Shown: positions 17,138-25,925, counted from the stretch's first letter. The stretch: 64,000 bases of DNA from UBA7702 sp040776805 (GCA_040776805.1 JAXGZS010000001.1:434001-498000), one strand, 5' to 3'. The notes: generated from the sequence alone by a model not told the origin. Program-made: numbers and translations.

Positions 17138-17695
17138 TCAACCGATGAAAAACACGTTGCCTTCTTTGCGCTCCGGCGCTTCCTGGGCAGCTCCTTCCGG
17201 GTACCCCAAAGCAACGGCAAAGCGGGGAATCTTGTCGGCGGGCAGTTGCAGCAGTGATCGTAAACGGGGCCCTTCTTCACTGTCAAAGGCCGGCAGGAAG
17301 GAGGCGATATAGCAGGAACCGAGGTTCAGACTGTGGGCGGCCAAACAGATGTTTTCCGCGGCGTTGGCGGCGTCGGCAATGCCGAAGGGCACGTCTTCAC
17401 TGCTGATAAAGATCACGGTCGGGGCATGATAGAAATTACAGAAGGGTTTGCCGCCCATCCGCGTTTCCACTCGTTTGATGTAGTCTGTTGGCAGCAATTT
17501 GTGGTTGACCGCGGAAATTTCGGCGATGACACCGCTCTCCCGTACCACGGTAAAATAACAAGACTGGATGTTCATGGCAGTGGGCGCGAATTTCGCCGCG
17601 GCGATGATTTGAGCCAGTTCTTTTTCGTCAATGGGCCGCGGGGAAAAATTGCGGCAGCTTCTTCTCGTAAGCATATTCAAAATAATTTCATTCAT
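17138..17695 (-). CDS. Nitroreductase family protein
   Basis: 185 residues from the ATG at 17695 (purine-rich site upstream). FMN-dependent NAD(P)H oxidoreductase: the N-terminal phosphate-binding stretch RRSCRNFSPRPIDE, then AAKFAPTAMNIQSCYF, and the C-terminal VALGYPEG are typical. The natural substrate is unknown. Standalone gene, convergent with nothing on the left and divergent from the repressor gene on the right. Confidence 0.85.
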   Translation of the reverse strand: MNEIILNMLTRRSCRNFSPRPIDEKELAQIIAAAKFAPTAMNIQSCYFTVVRESGVIAEISAVNHKLLPTDYIKRVETRMGGKPFCNFYHAPTVIFISSEDVPFGIADAANAAENICLAAHSLNLGSCYIASFLPAFDSEEGPRLRSLLQLPADKIPRFAVALGYPEGAAQEAPERKEGNVFFIG

Positions 17696-17795
17696 CTGTC
17701 CTCTTCCTTTCCGTAAAATCATAAATATTATTCTAATGATAACATAAAAAAAGCAAATTGCCAAAGGACTATCGCTATCGCCACCGCAAAGAAGG

Positions 17796-17824
17796 TTGAA
17801 AAATGGCATTACTTGAGATATAAT
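17796..17824 (+). promoter_or_regulatory. Sigma-A promoter of the LexA-fold regulator
   Basis: TTGAAA, 17-base spacer, TATAAT, about 38 bases before the start codon. Confidence 0.75.
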
Positions 17825-17861
17825 ATTTCATAGGAAGGTGTAAATTAAAAGAGGAGCAGTG

Positions 17862-18512
17862 ATGGATACATTTCAGAAAGAAGTCTATGTGAAATTGATC
17901 AACCGCGCGATTGGGGAAAAAGGCGTCACGCATTTTGCGAAAAAAGCGTCGTTGAGCGCAGGCAATCTTTCCCGGATCAGAAAAGGGCAGCTGGCCACCG
18001 TGGAAACGTTGAAAAAAATCGCCGCCGCCGCCGAAGGCGTGTCTTTTGCGGAATTGATGGATGCCGCGGGCTACACGGAGTCGGTGTTTTTAAAAGCCGC
18101 CGATCCCATGGCTGTGCCCACCACCAGCAAGGTGATCAGTATTCCCGTGGTGGAAGCGCTTCATGGCACGAAGAAAGAAATCAAGCAGGATGATTCATTG
18201 AAAAAGGAATATTATTATGCCGACGCTTTCGGCAGCGGCGAGTTTATCTTTTTTGTCGTTAACGACGATGCCTTTGCGCCCAAAGTCAACCGCGGTGATA
18301 AGGTTTTGATCGATATGGCGAAAAAACCGAGGGAAGGGGAGATCGCCCTGTTTTTGCTGAACGGGGAAGAAACCATGCTCCGCCATTTGACCCGACAAGG
18401 CAAAAAATACTACTATTATGGGAACGACCTCGGTAAATATCCCATGACGGAAGCGAATAGCGCGGATATTAAAATATTCGGCACCGCGGTTCGCGCTTTT
18501 GTCACCATGTAA
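17862..18512 (+). CDS. XRE-type repressor with S24 (LexA/CI-like) C-terminal domain lacking the catalytic dyad
   Basis: 216 residues from the ATG with GGAG at 5 bases. Residues about 8-65 are a Cro/CI-type helix-turn-helix (FAKKASLSAGNLSRIRKG). Residues about 92-215 match the S24 peptidase-like domain. The family Ser (GDSM motif) is Ala137 in NDDAFAPKVNRGD and the Lys is Arg174 in TMLRHLT, so self-cleavage is not expected. It may act as a constitutive or ligand-controlled repressor. No phage genes surround it. Own promoter and terminator. Confidence 0.75.
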   Translation: MDTFQKEVYVKLINRAIGEKGVTHFAKKASLSAGNLSRIRKGQLATVETLKKIAAAAEGVSFAELMDAAGYTESVFLKAADPMAVPTTSKVISIPVVEALHGTKKEIKQDDSLKKEYYYADAFGSGEFIFFVVNDDAFAPKVNRGDKVLIDMAKKPREGEIALFLLNGEETMLRHLTRQGKKYYYYGNDLGKYPMTEANSADIKIFGTAVRAFVTM

Positions 18513-18559
18513 GCTTAGGGGCGGATCTGCGCCGCGGCGGGGAACAAGCAAATAAAAAC

Positions 18560-18593
18560 CGGGGCATCCCCATGGGGACGCCCCGTATTTTTT
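18560..18593 (+). terminator. Terminator after the LexA-fold regulator
   Basis: CGGGGC-A-TCCCC-AT-GGGGA-C-GCCCCG hairpin followed by TATTTTTT. Confidence 0.85.
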
Positions 18594-18683
18594 CGCGCAA
18601 GAGCAAGGAACGCCCCATTGCGGAAAGATTGATCCTCGCCGGCTTTTGCCGGTACTTTATTTTATGCGCCGATCTCTTTTTTG

Positions 18684-18815
18684 TTAACAACATCCGCATC
18701 TTCCGCAACCACAGCCGCCGCCGCAGCAACAGACGCTGCGGCAACCGCAACCGCAGCCGCAGCCGCATCTGCAAAAACACGGTCCCCAGAAGGGCCAGAA
18801 AAAGAAAGGAAACAT
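18684..18815 (-). CDS. Small cysteine/glycine-rich protein, probable spore-coat component
   Basis: 43 residues, below most gene-finder limits. The N-terminus MFPFFFWPFWGP is aromatic and hydrophobic. The rest is almost only Cys, Gly and Arg (CFCRCGCGCGCGCRSV, then CCCGGGCGCGRCGCC): 15 Cys and 11 Gly in total. A GAGGTG site stands 5 bases before the ATG, and a near-perfect sigma-K promoter lies 32-60 bases upstream. A role in a disulfide-crosslinked coat or metal binding is inference from composition and promoter. I do not recognise a named family. The divergent neighbour is the spmAB spore-maturation operon. Confidence 0.7.
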   Translation of the reverse strand: MFPFFFWPFWGPCFCRCGCGCGCGCRSVCCCGGGCGCGRCGCC

Positions 18816-18846
18816 GGTTTCACCTCATTTCAATCTCGTCTTTCTT

Positions 18847-18875
18847 TATTTTATGAGGGCCTTTCCCCATTGGTG
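18847..18875 (-). promoter_or_regulatory. Sigma-K promoter of the Cys-rich protein
   Basis: Minus strand: CACC (18872-18875), 16-base spacer, CATAAAATA (18847-18855). This fits the Bacillus sigma-K consensus (AC at -35, CATANNNTA at -10), i.e. late mother-cell expression. Confidence 0.65.
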
Positions 18876-18879
18876 CGGA

Positions 18880-18907
18880 CATATTTGAAAAGAGCGCCCC
18901 GTACAAT
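18880..18907 (+). promoter_or_regulatory. Possible sigma-E promoter of spmAB
   Basis: CATATTT (18880-18886), then CGTACAAT (18900-18907) after 13 bases, resembles the sigma-E elements (ATATT; CATACAAT). spmA-spmB are sigma-E genes in Bacillus. The spacing is at the short end. Confidence 0.4.
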
Positions 18908-18924
18908 GAAGCGAGGTGTTTTTT

Positions 18925-19509
18925 ATGATCAATCCGATCTGGTTGTTCCTGCTTTGCGGCGGGATCTTAGCGGCGGTGGTGACCGGCGATACCGCTGTCG
19001 TTTTTCCTTCGGTTGTGGAAGGCGCAACCTCTGCCATAGAAGTCATCATCGGTTTGGCGGCGTTCCTTTCGATTTGGTGCGGCATCATGCGCTTGGCGGA
19101 AAAATCGGGGCTTCTTGACCGCGTTTCCCGTATGGTTTATCCTGTGATCCGGCCGCTTTTTCCCTCTTTGGGAAAAGGGCATAAAGCCTGGGCGCCGATG
19201 GTCATGAATATTTCCGCCAATTTGCTGGGCCTCGGCAACGCGGCGACGCCCTTCGGCATTCAGGCCATGAAAGAACTGGCCGCTACCAGCGAGGAAAAGG
19301 GTGCGGCCTCCAAGGAGATGATCGTCTTTTTGGCCTTAAATACGTCCGCCGTCAGTTTTGTTCCAGGCATGGTTTTGGGCTTTCGTTCCGAAGCGGGGTC
19401 GCTGAATCCCGCGGAAATCATTGTGCCGTCGTTTCTTGCCTCTCTCGCCGGTCTCTGCGCGGCTTTGATCGCCGCGTCTCTTTTTGCGCGGACGAGGAAA
19501 AAACAGTGA
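18925..19509 (+). CDS. spmA: Spore maturation protein A
   Basis: 194 residues from the ATG with AGGTG 6 bases upstream. Nucleoside-recognition (Gate) domain membrane protein required for spore core dehydration in Bacillus and Clostridium. Conserved region MNISANLLGLGNAATPFGIQ and SVVEGATSAIE. It overlaps spmB by 4 bases (GTGA). Confidence 0.92.
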   Translation: MINPIWLFLLCGGILAAVVTGDTAVVFPSVVEGATSAIEVIIGLAAFLSIWCGIMRLAEKSGLLDRVSRMVYPVIRPLFPSLGKGHKAWAPMVMNISANLLGLGNAATPFGIQAMKELAATSEEKGAASKEMIVFLALNTSAVSFVPGMVLGFRSEAGSLNPAEIIVPSFLASLAGLCAALIAASLFARTRKKQ

Positions 19510-20036
19510 TTGCTCACCTCGTGTCCTTTTCGGATTGGATCATTCCCTGTATCCTCCTGTTTGTTCCGCTTTTCGCGTATTATAAAGGCATTTCCGTTTA
19601 CGATGAATTCATCGAAGGGTCCAGAGAAGGGTTGCTGCTCACCTGGAATCTGCTGCCTTTTCTCATCGCTATGCTCTCGGCCATCGCCATCTTCACCAAT
19701 GGCGGCGGTATGGACTTGCTGCAAAAGCTACTGTCGCCCTTCTGTGTCAGGCTGGGGATTCCTGGCGATGTGGTGCCTTTGGCTTTGATGCGGCCCCTTT
19801 CCGGCAGCGGTTCCCTGGGTCTCACCGCCAGCATCATCAGTGAACACGGCCCCGATTCTTTTGTGGGCCGTCTCGCTTCCATCATGCAGGGCAGCACGGA
19901 AACGACATTTTACGTCCTGACCGTCTATTTTGGCGCTGTGGGCGTCAAAAAATTCCGCTACGCCCTCTGGGTAGGCTTAATCGGCGACGCCGTGGCGTTT
20001 TTAACGGCTTTTTACCTCACAAAAGCGTTTTTTTAG
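19506..20036 (+). CDS. spmB: Spore maturation protein B
   Basis: 176 residues, GTG start inside the spmA stop. Gate-domain membrane partner of SpmA; conserved MRPLSGSGSLG and MQGSTETTFYVLTVYFGAVG. The order spmA-spmB-rluB is common in spore formers. Confidence 0.93.
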   Translation: MIAHLVSFSDWIIPCILLFVPLFAYYKGISVYDEFIEGSREGLLLTWNLLPFLIAMLSAIAIFTNGGGMDLLQKLLSPFCVRLGIPGDVVPLALMRPLSGSGSLGLTASIISEHGPDSFVGRLASIMQGSTETTFYVLTVYFGAVGVKKFRYALWVGLIGDAVAFLTAFYLTKAFF

Positions 20037-20049
20037 TGGTAAAATAGAC

Positions 20050-20078
20050 TTGTATATTTTATCCATTCCCCCTATAAT
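20050..20078 (+). promoter_or_regulatory. Sigma-A promoter of rluB
   Basis: TTGTAT, 17-base spacer, TATAAT, directly after spmB. It lets rluB be expressed in vegetative cells independently of spmAB. Confidence 0.65.
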
Positions 20079-20095
20079 AATAGATGGAGGAGATT

Positions 20096-20905
20096 ATGGA
20101 AGAACGATTGCAAAAATTATTGGCGGCGGCGGGGATTGCTTCCCGACGCAAAGCGGAAGAAATGATTGCCGCGGGCCGCGTCAGCCTCAACGGTAAAGTC
20201 GTGAGGGAACCCGGCATCAAAGCGGATTTCGGCAAAGATAAAATTGCCGTGGACGGTAAATTAGTGGAGCGGAAAGAACGCAAAATATACGTACTGCTCA
20301 ACAAACCCAAGGGCTACGTCTGCACCGTCAGGGATACCCATGGCAGGCCGACGGTATTGGACTTGCTCCCCGATTGGCATGTGCGCATGTATCCTGTGGG
20401 CAGGCTCGACCTGGATACCTCCGGCCTTTTGCTGCTGACCAACGACGGCAGTTTTACCAACAAGATCATGCATCCCGCCAAAGAAATCAATAAAATATAC
20501 CGCGCCGAAGTACAAGGCGCTCCCAGCGAAGAGCAACTGAATTTGCTCAGAAAAGGTCTTGTTTTGGAAGAGGAAACCTTTGCCCCGGCCAAGATTCGTC
20601 TGTTGGCGAAAAAAGGCCGTGATACGGTTTGGGAAGTGATCATCCACGAGGGGAAAAAACGGCAGATTCGCCGTATGTTCAAAGAGATCAAACATCCGAT
20701 CCTGTCGTTGACCAGGACAAACATTGATTTTTTGAGCTGTAAGGGCTTGAAAGAGGGAGAATGGCGTTTTTTGAAAAAAGAGGAAATTCGCCGTTTGCTC
20801 GGTGACGTCAGGGAAGCGCCCCCAAAAGAGAAAGTCATCGTTGTCCCTAAAACACGGCCCCGGGGAAATAAATATCCGTTTTACGGAAAGAAGGTGTCAC
20901 GATGA
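20096..20905 (+). CDS. rluB: 23S rRNA pseudouridine synthase of the RsuA/RluB family
   Basis: 269 residues; GGAGG 5 bases before the ATG. An N-terminal S4 RNA-binding domain (LLAAAGIASRRKAEEMIAAG) is followed by the catalytic motif GRLDLDTSGLLLLTNDG, whose first Asp is the nucleophile. RKLM-like C-terminal motifs KKRQIRRMF are present. Its stop overlaps the next gene's start. Confidence 0.9.
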   Translation: MEERLQKLLAAAGIASRRKAEEMIAAGRVSLNGKVVREPGIKADFGKDKIAVDGKLVERKERKIYVLLNKPKGYVCTVRDTHGRPTVLDLLPDWHVRMYPVGRLDLDTSGLLLLTNDGSFTNKIMHPAKEINKIYRAEVQGAPSEEQLNLLRKGLVLEEETFAPAKIRLLAKKGRDTVWEVIIHEGKKRQIRRMFKEIKHPILSLTRTNIDFLSCKGLKEGEWRFLKKEEIRRLLGDVREAPPKEKVIVVPKTRPRGNKYPFYGKKVSR

Positions 20906-21642
20906 AATTGACGCGTTTCATTCATAACACAGAGCCTCGCTACGGCATGGTAGATCACGGCAGGGTTTATCCTCTGGCGGGTACCATTTTCGATAAGCCG
21001 ATTCGGGAAGGGATCGGCTATCCCTTGGAGGAAGTGACACTGCTTTGTCCGGTGCTGCCCTCGAAAGCGATTTGCCTCGGCCTCAACTATAGAGATCACG
21101 CCGAGGAACTGCATATTCCCGTGCCGGAAACCCCGGTTTTTTTTATGAAACCTTCTTCGGCGGTGACCGGTACCAAAACACACATCGTCTATCCCAAAGA
21201 GCTGGTGACCCAGATGGATTATGAAGGGGAGCTGGCGGTGGTGATCGGCAAAACAGCCCGCTATATCACAGAAAAGGAAGCGCCAAAGTATATCTTAGGC
21301 TATACCATCGCCAATGACGTAACCGCCCGCAACCTGCAACCGAAACACGGCCAATGGACGATTTCCAAATCTTTTGATACGTTTTTGCCCGTAGGCCCCT
21401 GGGTGCAGACGAACCTCGATCCTTCCCGACTGTCCATTACCTTGACGGTGAACGGCAAGGTCAAACAACAGTCCAATACGGCGGAAATGATCTTTTCCAT
21501 TCCTGCCGTTGTCAGCTACCTCAGTAAGGTGATGACCCTCTACCCCGGTGATCTGATCCTGACGGGGACGCCCAGCGGCGTCGGCCCGCTTTTCCCCGGG
21601 GATACGGTTCGTGTTACCGTGGAAGGTATCGGCGATTTGTAA
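20902..21642 (+). CDS. Fumarylacetoacetate hydrolase family protein
   Basis: 246 residues, ATG overlapping the rluB stop by 4 bases. FAH-fold: LGLNYRDHAEE, metal-ligand region MDYEGELAVVIGK, NDVTARNLQ and LTGTPSGVGPL. Such proteins act as acylpyruvate hydrolases, oxaloacetate decarboxylases or related hydratases/isomerases; which one cannot be read here. Confidence 0.88.
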   Translation: MKLTRFIHNTEPRYGMVDHGRVYPLAGTIFDKPIREGIGYPLEEVTLLCPVLPSKAICLGLNYRDHAEELHIPVPETPVFFMKPSSAVTGTKTHIVYPKELVTQMDYEGELAVVIGKTARYITEKEAPKYILGYTIANDVTARNLQPKHGQWTISKSFDTFLPVGPWVQTNLDPSRLSITLTVNGKVKQQSNTAEMIFSIPAVVSYLSKVMTLYPGDLILTGTPSGVGPLFPGDTVRVTVEGIGDL

Positions 21643-21666
21643 AACGATGTGATCAGAGAGGAATAA

Positions 21667-22944
21667 ATGTTGCAAATGCTGCAGAAGAAAAAAAACGCCA
21701 TCGTCATCGGCGGGGGCCCCGCCGGGATGATGGCGGCTTATATGATTGCCAAAAACGGCGTTCCCGTCGTTTTATTGGAAAAAAACGCCAAGCTCGGCAA
21801 GAAAATGCTGATTGCGGGAAAAGGCCGCTGTAACGTGACGAACGATTCGGACATGGCCGCCTTTTTGGCCAATATGCCCGGTAACGGTAAATTCTTATAC
21901 AGTGCCTATCGTAATTTTCCCGCTTCCGCGGTGATCCGCTGGTTTCAAGATTGCGGCGTACCCCTTAAAACTGAACGGGGAGACCGGGTTTTCCCGGTAT
22001 CGGACTGTTCCGCCGATATTGTTTCCTGCCTTGAGCGCCAGCTCAGAAAAGCCGGCGCCAAAGTGGATTTCTTGAGCGAAGTCGAGGAAATCGTCATGGG
22101 GGAAACCTCGGTCAAAGGCGTAAAAGTGAAGGGTGTTTTGAGACCCGCTGCCGCTGTTCTCGTGGCCACCGGCGGTCGCTCTTACCCGTTGACGGGCTCC
22201 ACCGGCGATGGTTACCATTTCGCCGCCGCCGCCGGTCATAGCGTAACGCCGCTGTTTCCTTCTCTGGTGCCCCTGACCGTGGCGGAAGCTGATGTAAAAC
22301 AGCTGGAAGGCCTGAGTTTGCGAAATGTCGCCGTCACCTTGAAAGATGGCGCCGGTGTTCTCGATCACCGTTTCGGTGAGCTTGTTTTTACCGGAGACGG
22401 TCTTTCCGGCCCGGTGATTTTATCGGCGAGCAGAGCCGCCTCGTTGCATTTTACGAAAAATCCGGCGGCGCCGCTAACACTCCTCCTCGATCTAAAACCG
22501 GCCCTTGATGAAAAACAACTGAACGATCGGCTTTTGAGGGATTTTGAAAGCTTTTCGAAGCGTTCCTATATCCACATTTTAGAAGAGCTGCTGCCGCGGA
22601 AAATGATTCCCGTTTTCGCCCGGCGCAGCGGCATTGAGCCGCTAAAAGCGGGGCATCAGTTGACGAAGGAGGACCGCAATGCGATCCTGCGCCTGTTGAA
22701 AGCGTTCCCCTTTACGGTGACCCGTTGTCATCGGCTTTCCGAGGCCATTGTCACCGGCGGTGGTGTCAGCGTCAAAGAAATCGATCCCAAGACCATGATG
22801 TCCAAAAAAAAGGAAGGGCTTTTTTTCGCCGGAGAAGTCCTTGATATTGACGGCTATACCGGCGGCTTTCACATACAGGCCGCTCTGTCTTGCGGTTATC
22901 AGGCCGGAATGGCGATGTCGTCCTATTGTTTGAAAGGAAACTAA
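21667..22944 (+). CDS. BaiN/HI0933-family flavoprotein (NAD(P)/FAD-dependent oxidoreductase)
   Basis: 425 residues. FAD-binding IGGGPAGMMAAYMIAKNG, then KLGKKMLIAGKGRCNVTND characteristic of the HI0933/YhiN group, and a C-terminal FAD contact LFFAGEVLDIDGYTGGFH. Cytosolic; substrate unknown in most bacteria. It lies 24 bases after the FAH gene with AGAGG before the ATG, so probably in the same operon. Confidence 0.88.
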   Translation: MLQMLQKKKNAIVIGGGPAGMMAAYMIAKNGVPVVLLEKNAKLGKKMLIAGKGRCNVTNDSDMAAFLANMPGNGKFLYSAYRNFPASAVIRWFQDCGVPLKTERGDRVFPVSDCSADIVSCLERQLRKAGAKVDFLSEVEEIVMGETSVKGVKVKGVLRPAAAVLVATGGRSYPLTGSTGDGYHFAAAAGHSVTPLFPSLVPLTVAEADVKQLEGLSLRNVAVTLKDGAGVLDHRFGELVFTGDGLSGPVILSASRAASLHFTKNPAAPLTLLLDLKPALDEKQLNDRLLRDFESFSKRSYIHILEELLPRKMIPVFARRSGIEPLKAGHQLTKEDRNAILRLLKAFPFTVTRCHRLSEAIVTGGGVSVKEIDPKTMMSKKKEGLFFAGEVLDIDGYTGGFHIQAALSCGYQAGMAMSSYCLKGN

Positions 22945-22947
22945 AAA

Positions 22948-24114
22948 ATGCAACTTATGGAAGCAAGAACCCAAGTGATCGAAATGGGCAAGCGTCTGCT
23001 CCAAACAGGGCTTGTGGCCCGTACATGGGGGAATGTCAGCTGCCGTCTCAACGACAGCCATTTTGTGATCACCCCCAGCGGCAGAGCCTATGAAAATTTA
23101 AAACCCGAGGAGATTGTGATCATCAATATCAACGACGGGAAAGCCTGGGGTGACGTGCGCCCTTCCACGGAAAAAGGCGTGCATTTAAGAGGTTACCGTC
23201 TGCGGCAGGACGTAAATTTTATCATCCATACCCATCAGCCGGAAGCATCGGTGATGAGCGCTTTGGCGGCGGATATCGACGTTGACGGCAACAACGTCTT
23301 CGGCGATACGGTATACTGCGCCGCCTATGGCTTTCCCGGCAGTGAGGCCCTGGAAAAAAATATTGCCGAGATTATCGCCAAGGGTCAAAGCCGCGCTCTG
23401 CTCATGGCTCACCACGGCGCGCTTTGTCTGGCGCCCTCGGCGGAGGACGCTCTGCGGGTTGCCGTCAGTCTGGAAATGTTCTCCACTTACCGGGTGCGCA
23501 AGGCCTTTGAGCGTTACCTTGGACGACCCATTGCCACGGAGGATTCCATCTATCAGGTACTGCTAAAGGATCTTGGTACTGGCCTGCCCCAGCTGGTGCC
23601 GCCGCTTTTTCGCAGTGAGCGGCAGGGGGATTCGATGATTTTTCATCAGGCGGACCGGGGGGAGCGCCTCACCTTAAATATGGCGGACAGCTCTTTGACC
23701 GCGGAGCAACAGATTCACCAGGGGATTTACCAGGCCCGGCCGGACATCGGCGCCATTCATCACAGCTTTACGCCGTCGTTACTGGCTTATTCGGCGCTGA
23801 ACCGTTCCTTGGCCACGTATCTTGACGATTTTGCCCAGATCAACGGCGCGACCATGGCATGTGCTCCTCTCCAACAGGACGGCATTGTCCAGGGACTCGG
23901 TTCCCATCACGGCGTCCTTTTGCTGAGAAGCGGTGCTCTTTGCTGCGGCAACAATCTTTACGACGCCGAGGCCTTGGCCATGGTGGCGGAAAAGAACGCC
24001 CGCGCTTGGCTGATCGGTCAGCTCTTCCCTGAAAATCCCATACAGGCGATTCCCTTAGAGGAATGCCAAAAGATGCGGCGCTTTTATTTGGAGAGCTATG
24101 CCAAACGCTTTTAG
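22948..24114 (+). CDS. Tandem class II aldolase/adducin-domain protein
   Basis: 388 residues, roughly twice the usual length. Domain 1 (about 1-210) has TWGNVSCRL, ITPSGR, the zinc motif HTHQPEAS and LMAHHGAL, as in L-fuculose-phosphate aldolases. Domain 2 (about 225-370) repeats weaker versions: GAIHHSFTPS and GLGSHHGVLLL. The first domain keeps the zinc-ligand histidines. The second keeps HH motifs but lacks an obvious GN.S phosphate loop, so it may be non-catalytic. Last gene of the rluB cluster. Confidence 0.8.
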   Translation: MQLMEARTQVIEMGKRLLQTGLVARTWGNVSCRLNDSHFVITPSGRAYENLKPEEIVIININDGKAWGDVRPSTEKGVHLRGYRLRQDVNFIIHTHQPEASVMSALAADIDVDGNNVFGDTVYCAAYGFPGSEALEKNIAEIIAKGQSRALLMAHHGALCLAPSAEDALRVAVSLEMFSTYRVRKAFERYLGRPIATEDSIYQVLLKDLGTGLPQLVPPLFRSERQGDSMIFHQADRGERLTLNMADSSLTAEQQIHQGIYQARPDIGAIHHSFTPSLLAYSALNRSLATYLDDFAQINGATMACAPLQQDGIVQGLGSHHGVLLLRSGALCCGNNLYDAEALAMVAEKNARAWLIGQLFPENPIQAIPLEECQKMRRFYLESYAKRF

Positions 24115-24184
24115 ACTGGCATTTTCCTGTCCGGCAGGGGATTTTTTAAGATCCAAAGTATCAATATAATATGAAAATATTAGT

Positions 24185-24213
24185 TGCGTTTTGTATAAAA
24201 TTGGATTATAATA
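24185..24213 (+). promoter_or_regulatory. Sigma-A promoter of serA
   Basis: TTGCGT, 17-base spacer, TATAAT, 50 bases before the start. Confidence 0.7.
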
Positions 24214-24262
24214 TAATTTAACGTATCGAAAAATCGAATGCACTTGAATGGAGGTCCGATGT

Positions 24263-25861
24263 ATGGCAAAAGGAATGAAAGTATTGGTTGCGGAAAGAAT
24301 TGCCGATGAGGGTATTGCCGCCTTGGAGGAGGCAGGGCTTCAGGTAAATTTTAGTCCCAAAATATCCCGGGAAGAACTCCTCTCGATCATCGGCGAATAT
24401 GACGCCCTGATCGTCCGCAGCGCAACCAAAGTGGACGAAGAATTATATGAACATGCTACCAACCTTAAAGTTGTCGGCCGTGCCGGTAACGGGGTGGATA
24501 ATATAGATATGAACGGCGCCTCTAAAAGAGGGATCATCGTGGCGAATACTCCCGACGCCAATACCGTAACCACCGCGGAGCATACCATTGCTCTGATGCT
24601 CGCGTCCAACCGCAGAATTCCCCAGGCCGACGCGATGATTCACAGAAGAGAATGGGACCGGACAAAATTCAAAGGCGCCGAACTTTTCGGCAAGACTTTG
24701 GGTATCGTCGGTTTGGGGCGCATCGGTTCCAAGGTTTGCGTGCGCATGAAAGCCTTCGGTATGCGGGTCATCGCCTACGATCCTTATATTGCCGATGAAC
24801 GCTTCGAACGTTTTGGCGCGGAAAAGAAGGATACCCTGATGGATCTTATGAAAGAGGTTGACTTCTTAACCATTCATACGCCGAAAACTTGGGAAACCAT
24901 GGGTTTGGTGGGCAAAGAAGAATTTGCCGTGGCCAAAGACGGCCTGCGCATCGTTAACTGCGCCAGAGGCGGCCTCATCGATGAAGACGCCCTTTATGAA
25001 GCGCTGGAATCCGGTAAAGTCGCCGCCGCTGCCATCGACGTGTTAAAAGACGAACCCAATTTGACGTCGCCGCTTTTAAATAGCGATAAAGTGATCTTCA
25101 CGCCCCATTTGGGCGCCGATACTTATGAAGCCCAACTGAACGTGGGCATCGCCGTGGCCCAGGAAGTCATTGACGTTTTAGACGGTAAAATGGTTCCCAA
25201 CGCCGTGAATCTGCCGAGCTTGGGCGCCACCGAAATGGAAGGTCTTTTCGACTATCTGAAATTAGGGGAACGTTTGGGCAACCTTTATTACGGCATCTTC
25301 CAGGATCCCATCGAATCCATGCAGATCACCTTCAGTGGCGAGGCCGCCAATTTTGATAAAAAGACCATCACCCTCGCGGTGTTGAAAGGCATTTTTGAGC
25401 CGGTCATGTCCGGCCGGGTGAACTACGTCAACGCCGGCGTCATTGCCGAAGAAGAGGGCATCGCCATCGCCACCGTGGAAAACGAAGGGGAAATCCGCTT
25501 CAATAATCTGCTCAAGGTCAAGATCAACGGCCACCAAGGTTCCCATACCTTTGCCGGTATGGTCACCGGTGAAAATGAGATCCGCATCAATCGCATCGAC
25601 CATTATTTCTTCGATATCAAGCCCACCAAGAATATGATCTTCATTATCAATGAAGACAAGCCTGGCCGTATCGGTGAAGTCGGCGCCGTTGCCGGCAGCC
25701 TCGGTTTGAATATCGGTTCCATGCAGTGCGCTCCGGATAACAATGATACCGCCATGATCATTCTTTCCGTAGACAAAGAGCTCACCGAAGATGAAGTGAA
25801 GCAGTTTACCGATATCGACGGCATCCTCTTGGCGAAATACGTGAAAATCTATAACGAATAA
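24263..25861 (+). CDS. serA: D-3-phosphoglycerate dehydrogenase, ACT-domain type
   Basis: 532 residues from the ATG with GGAGG 8 bases upstream. First step of serine synthesis. NAD site LGIVGLGRIGSKV, catalytic region NCARGGLIDE and histidine in FTPHLGADT. The long form continues with the ASB domain (about 320-455) and a C-terminal ACT domain (about 457-530), usually the site of serine feedback. Monocistronic, with its own terminator. Confidence 0.95.
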   Translation: MAKGMKVLVAERIADEGIAALEEAGLQVNFSPKISREELLSIIGEYDALIVRSATKVDEELYEHATNLKVVGRAGNGVDNIDMNGASKRGIIVANTPDANTVTTAEHTIALMLASNRRIPQADAMIHRREWDRTKFKGAELFGKTLGIVGLGRIGSKVCVRMKAFGMRVIAYDPYIADERFERFGAEKKDTLMDLMKEVDFLTIHTPKTWETMGLVGKEEFAVAKDGLRIVNCARGGLIDEDALYEALESGKVAAAAIDVLKDEPNLTSPLLNSDKVIFTPHLGADTYEAQLNVGIAVAQEVIDVLDGKMVPNAVNLPSLGATEMEGLFDYLKLGERLGNLYYGIFQDPIESMQITFSGEAANFDKKTITLAVLKGIFEPVMSGRVNYVNAGVIAEEEGIAIATVENEGEIRFNNLLKVKINGHQGSHTFAGMVTGENEIRINRIDHYFFDIKPTKNMIFIINEDKPGRIGEVGAVAGSLGLNIGSMQCAPDNNDTAMIILSVDKELTEDEVKQFTDIDGILLAKYVKIYNE

Positions 25862-25885
25862 GCTGCTGATTTGATTTTAATAAGG

Positions 25886-25925
25886 AAGAGAGCCGGGGCA
25901 CATAGCGCCCCGGCTCTCTTCTTGT
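25886..25925 (+). terminator. Terminator after serA
   Basis: GAGAGCCGGGGC stem with a 6-7 base loop and T-rich tail; the tail is a short 9-base tandem repeat of TTCTTGTTC type. It also lies just behind the convergent lipoprotein gene. Confidence 0.8.

Noticed and set aside
17862..18512. Prophage remnant around the CI-like repressor
   Set aside because: No integrase, structural or lysis genes nearby and no attachment-site repeats next to the gene.
18681..19118. Ala-rich plus-strand frame opposite the Cys-rich protein
   Set aside because: Its alanine run is the complement of the CGCG codons; it lacks a ribosome site and runs into spmA in another frame.
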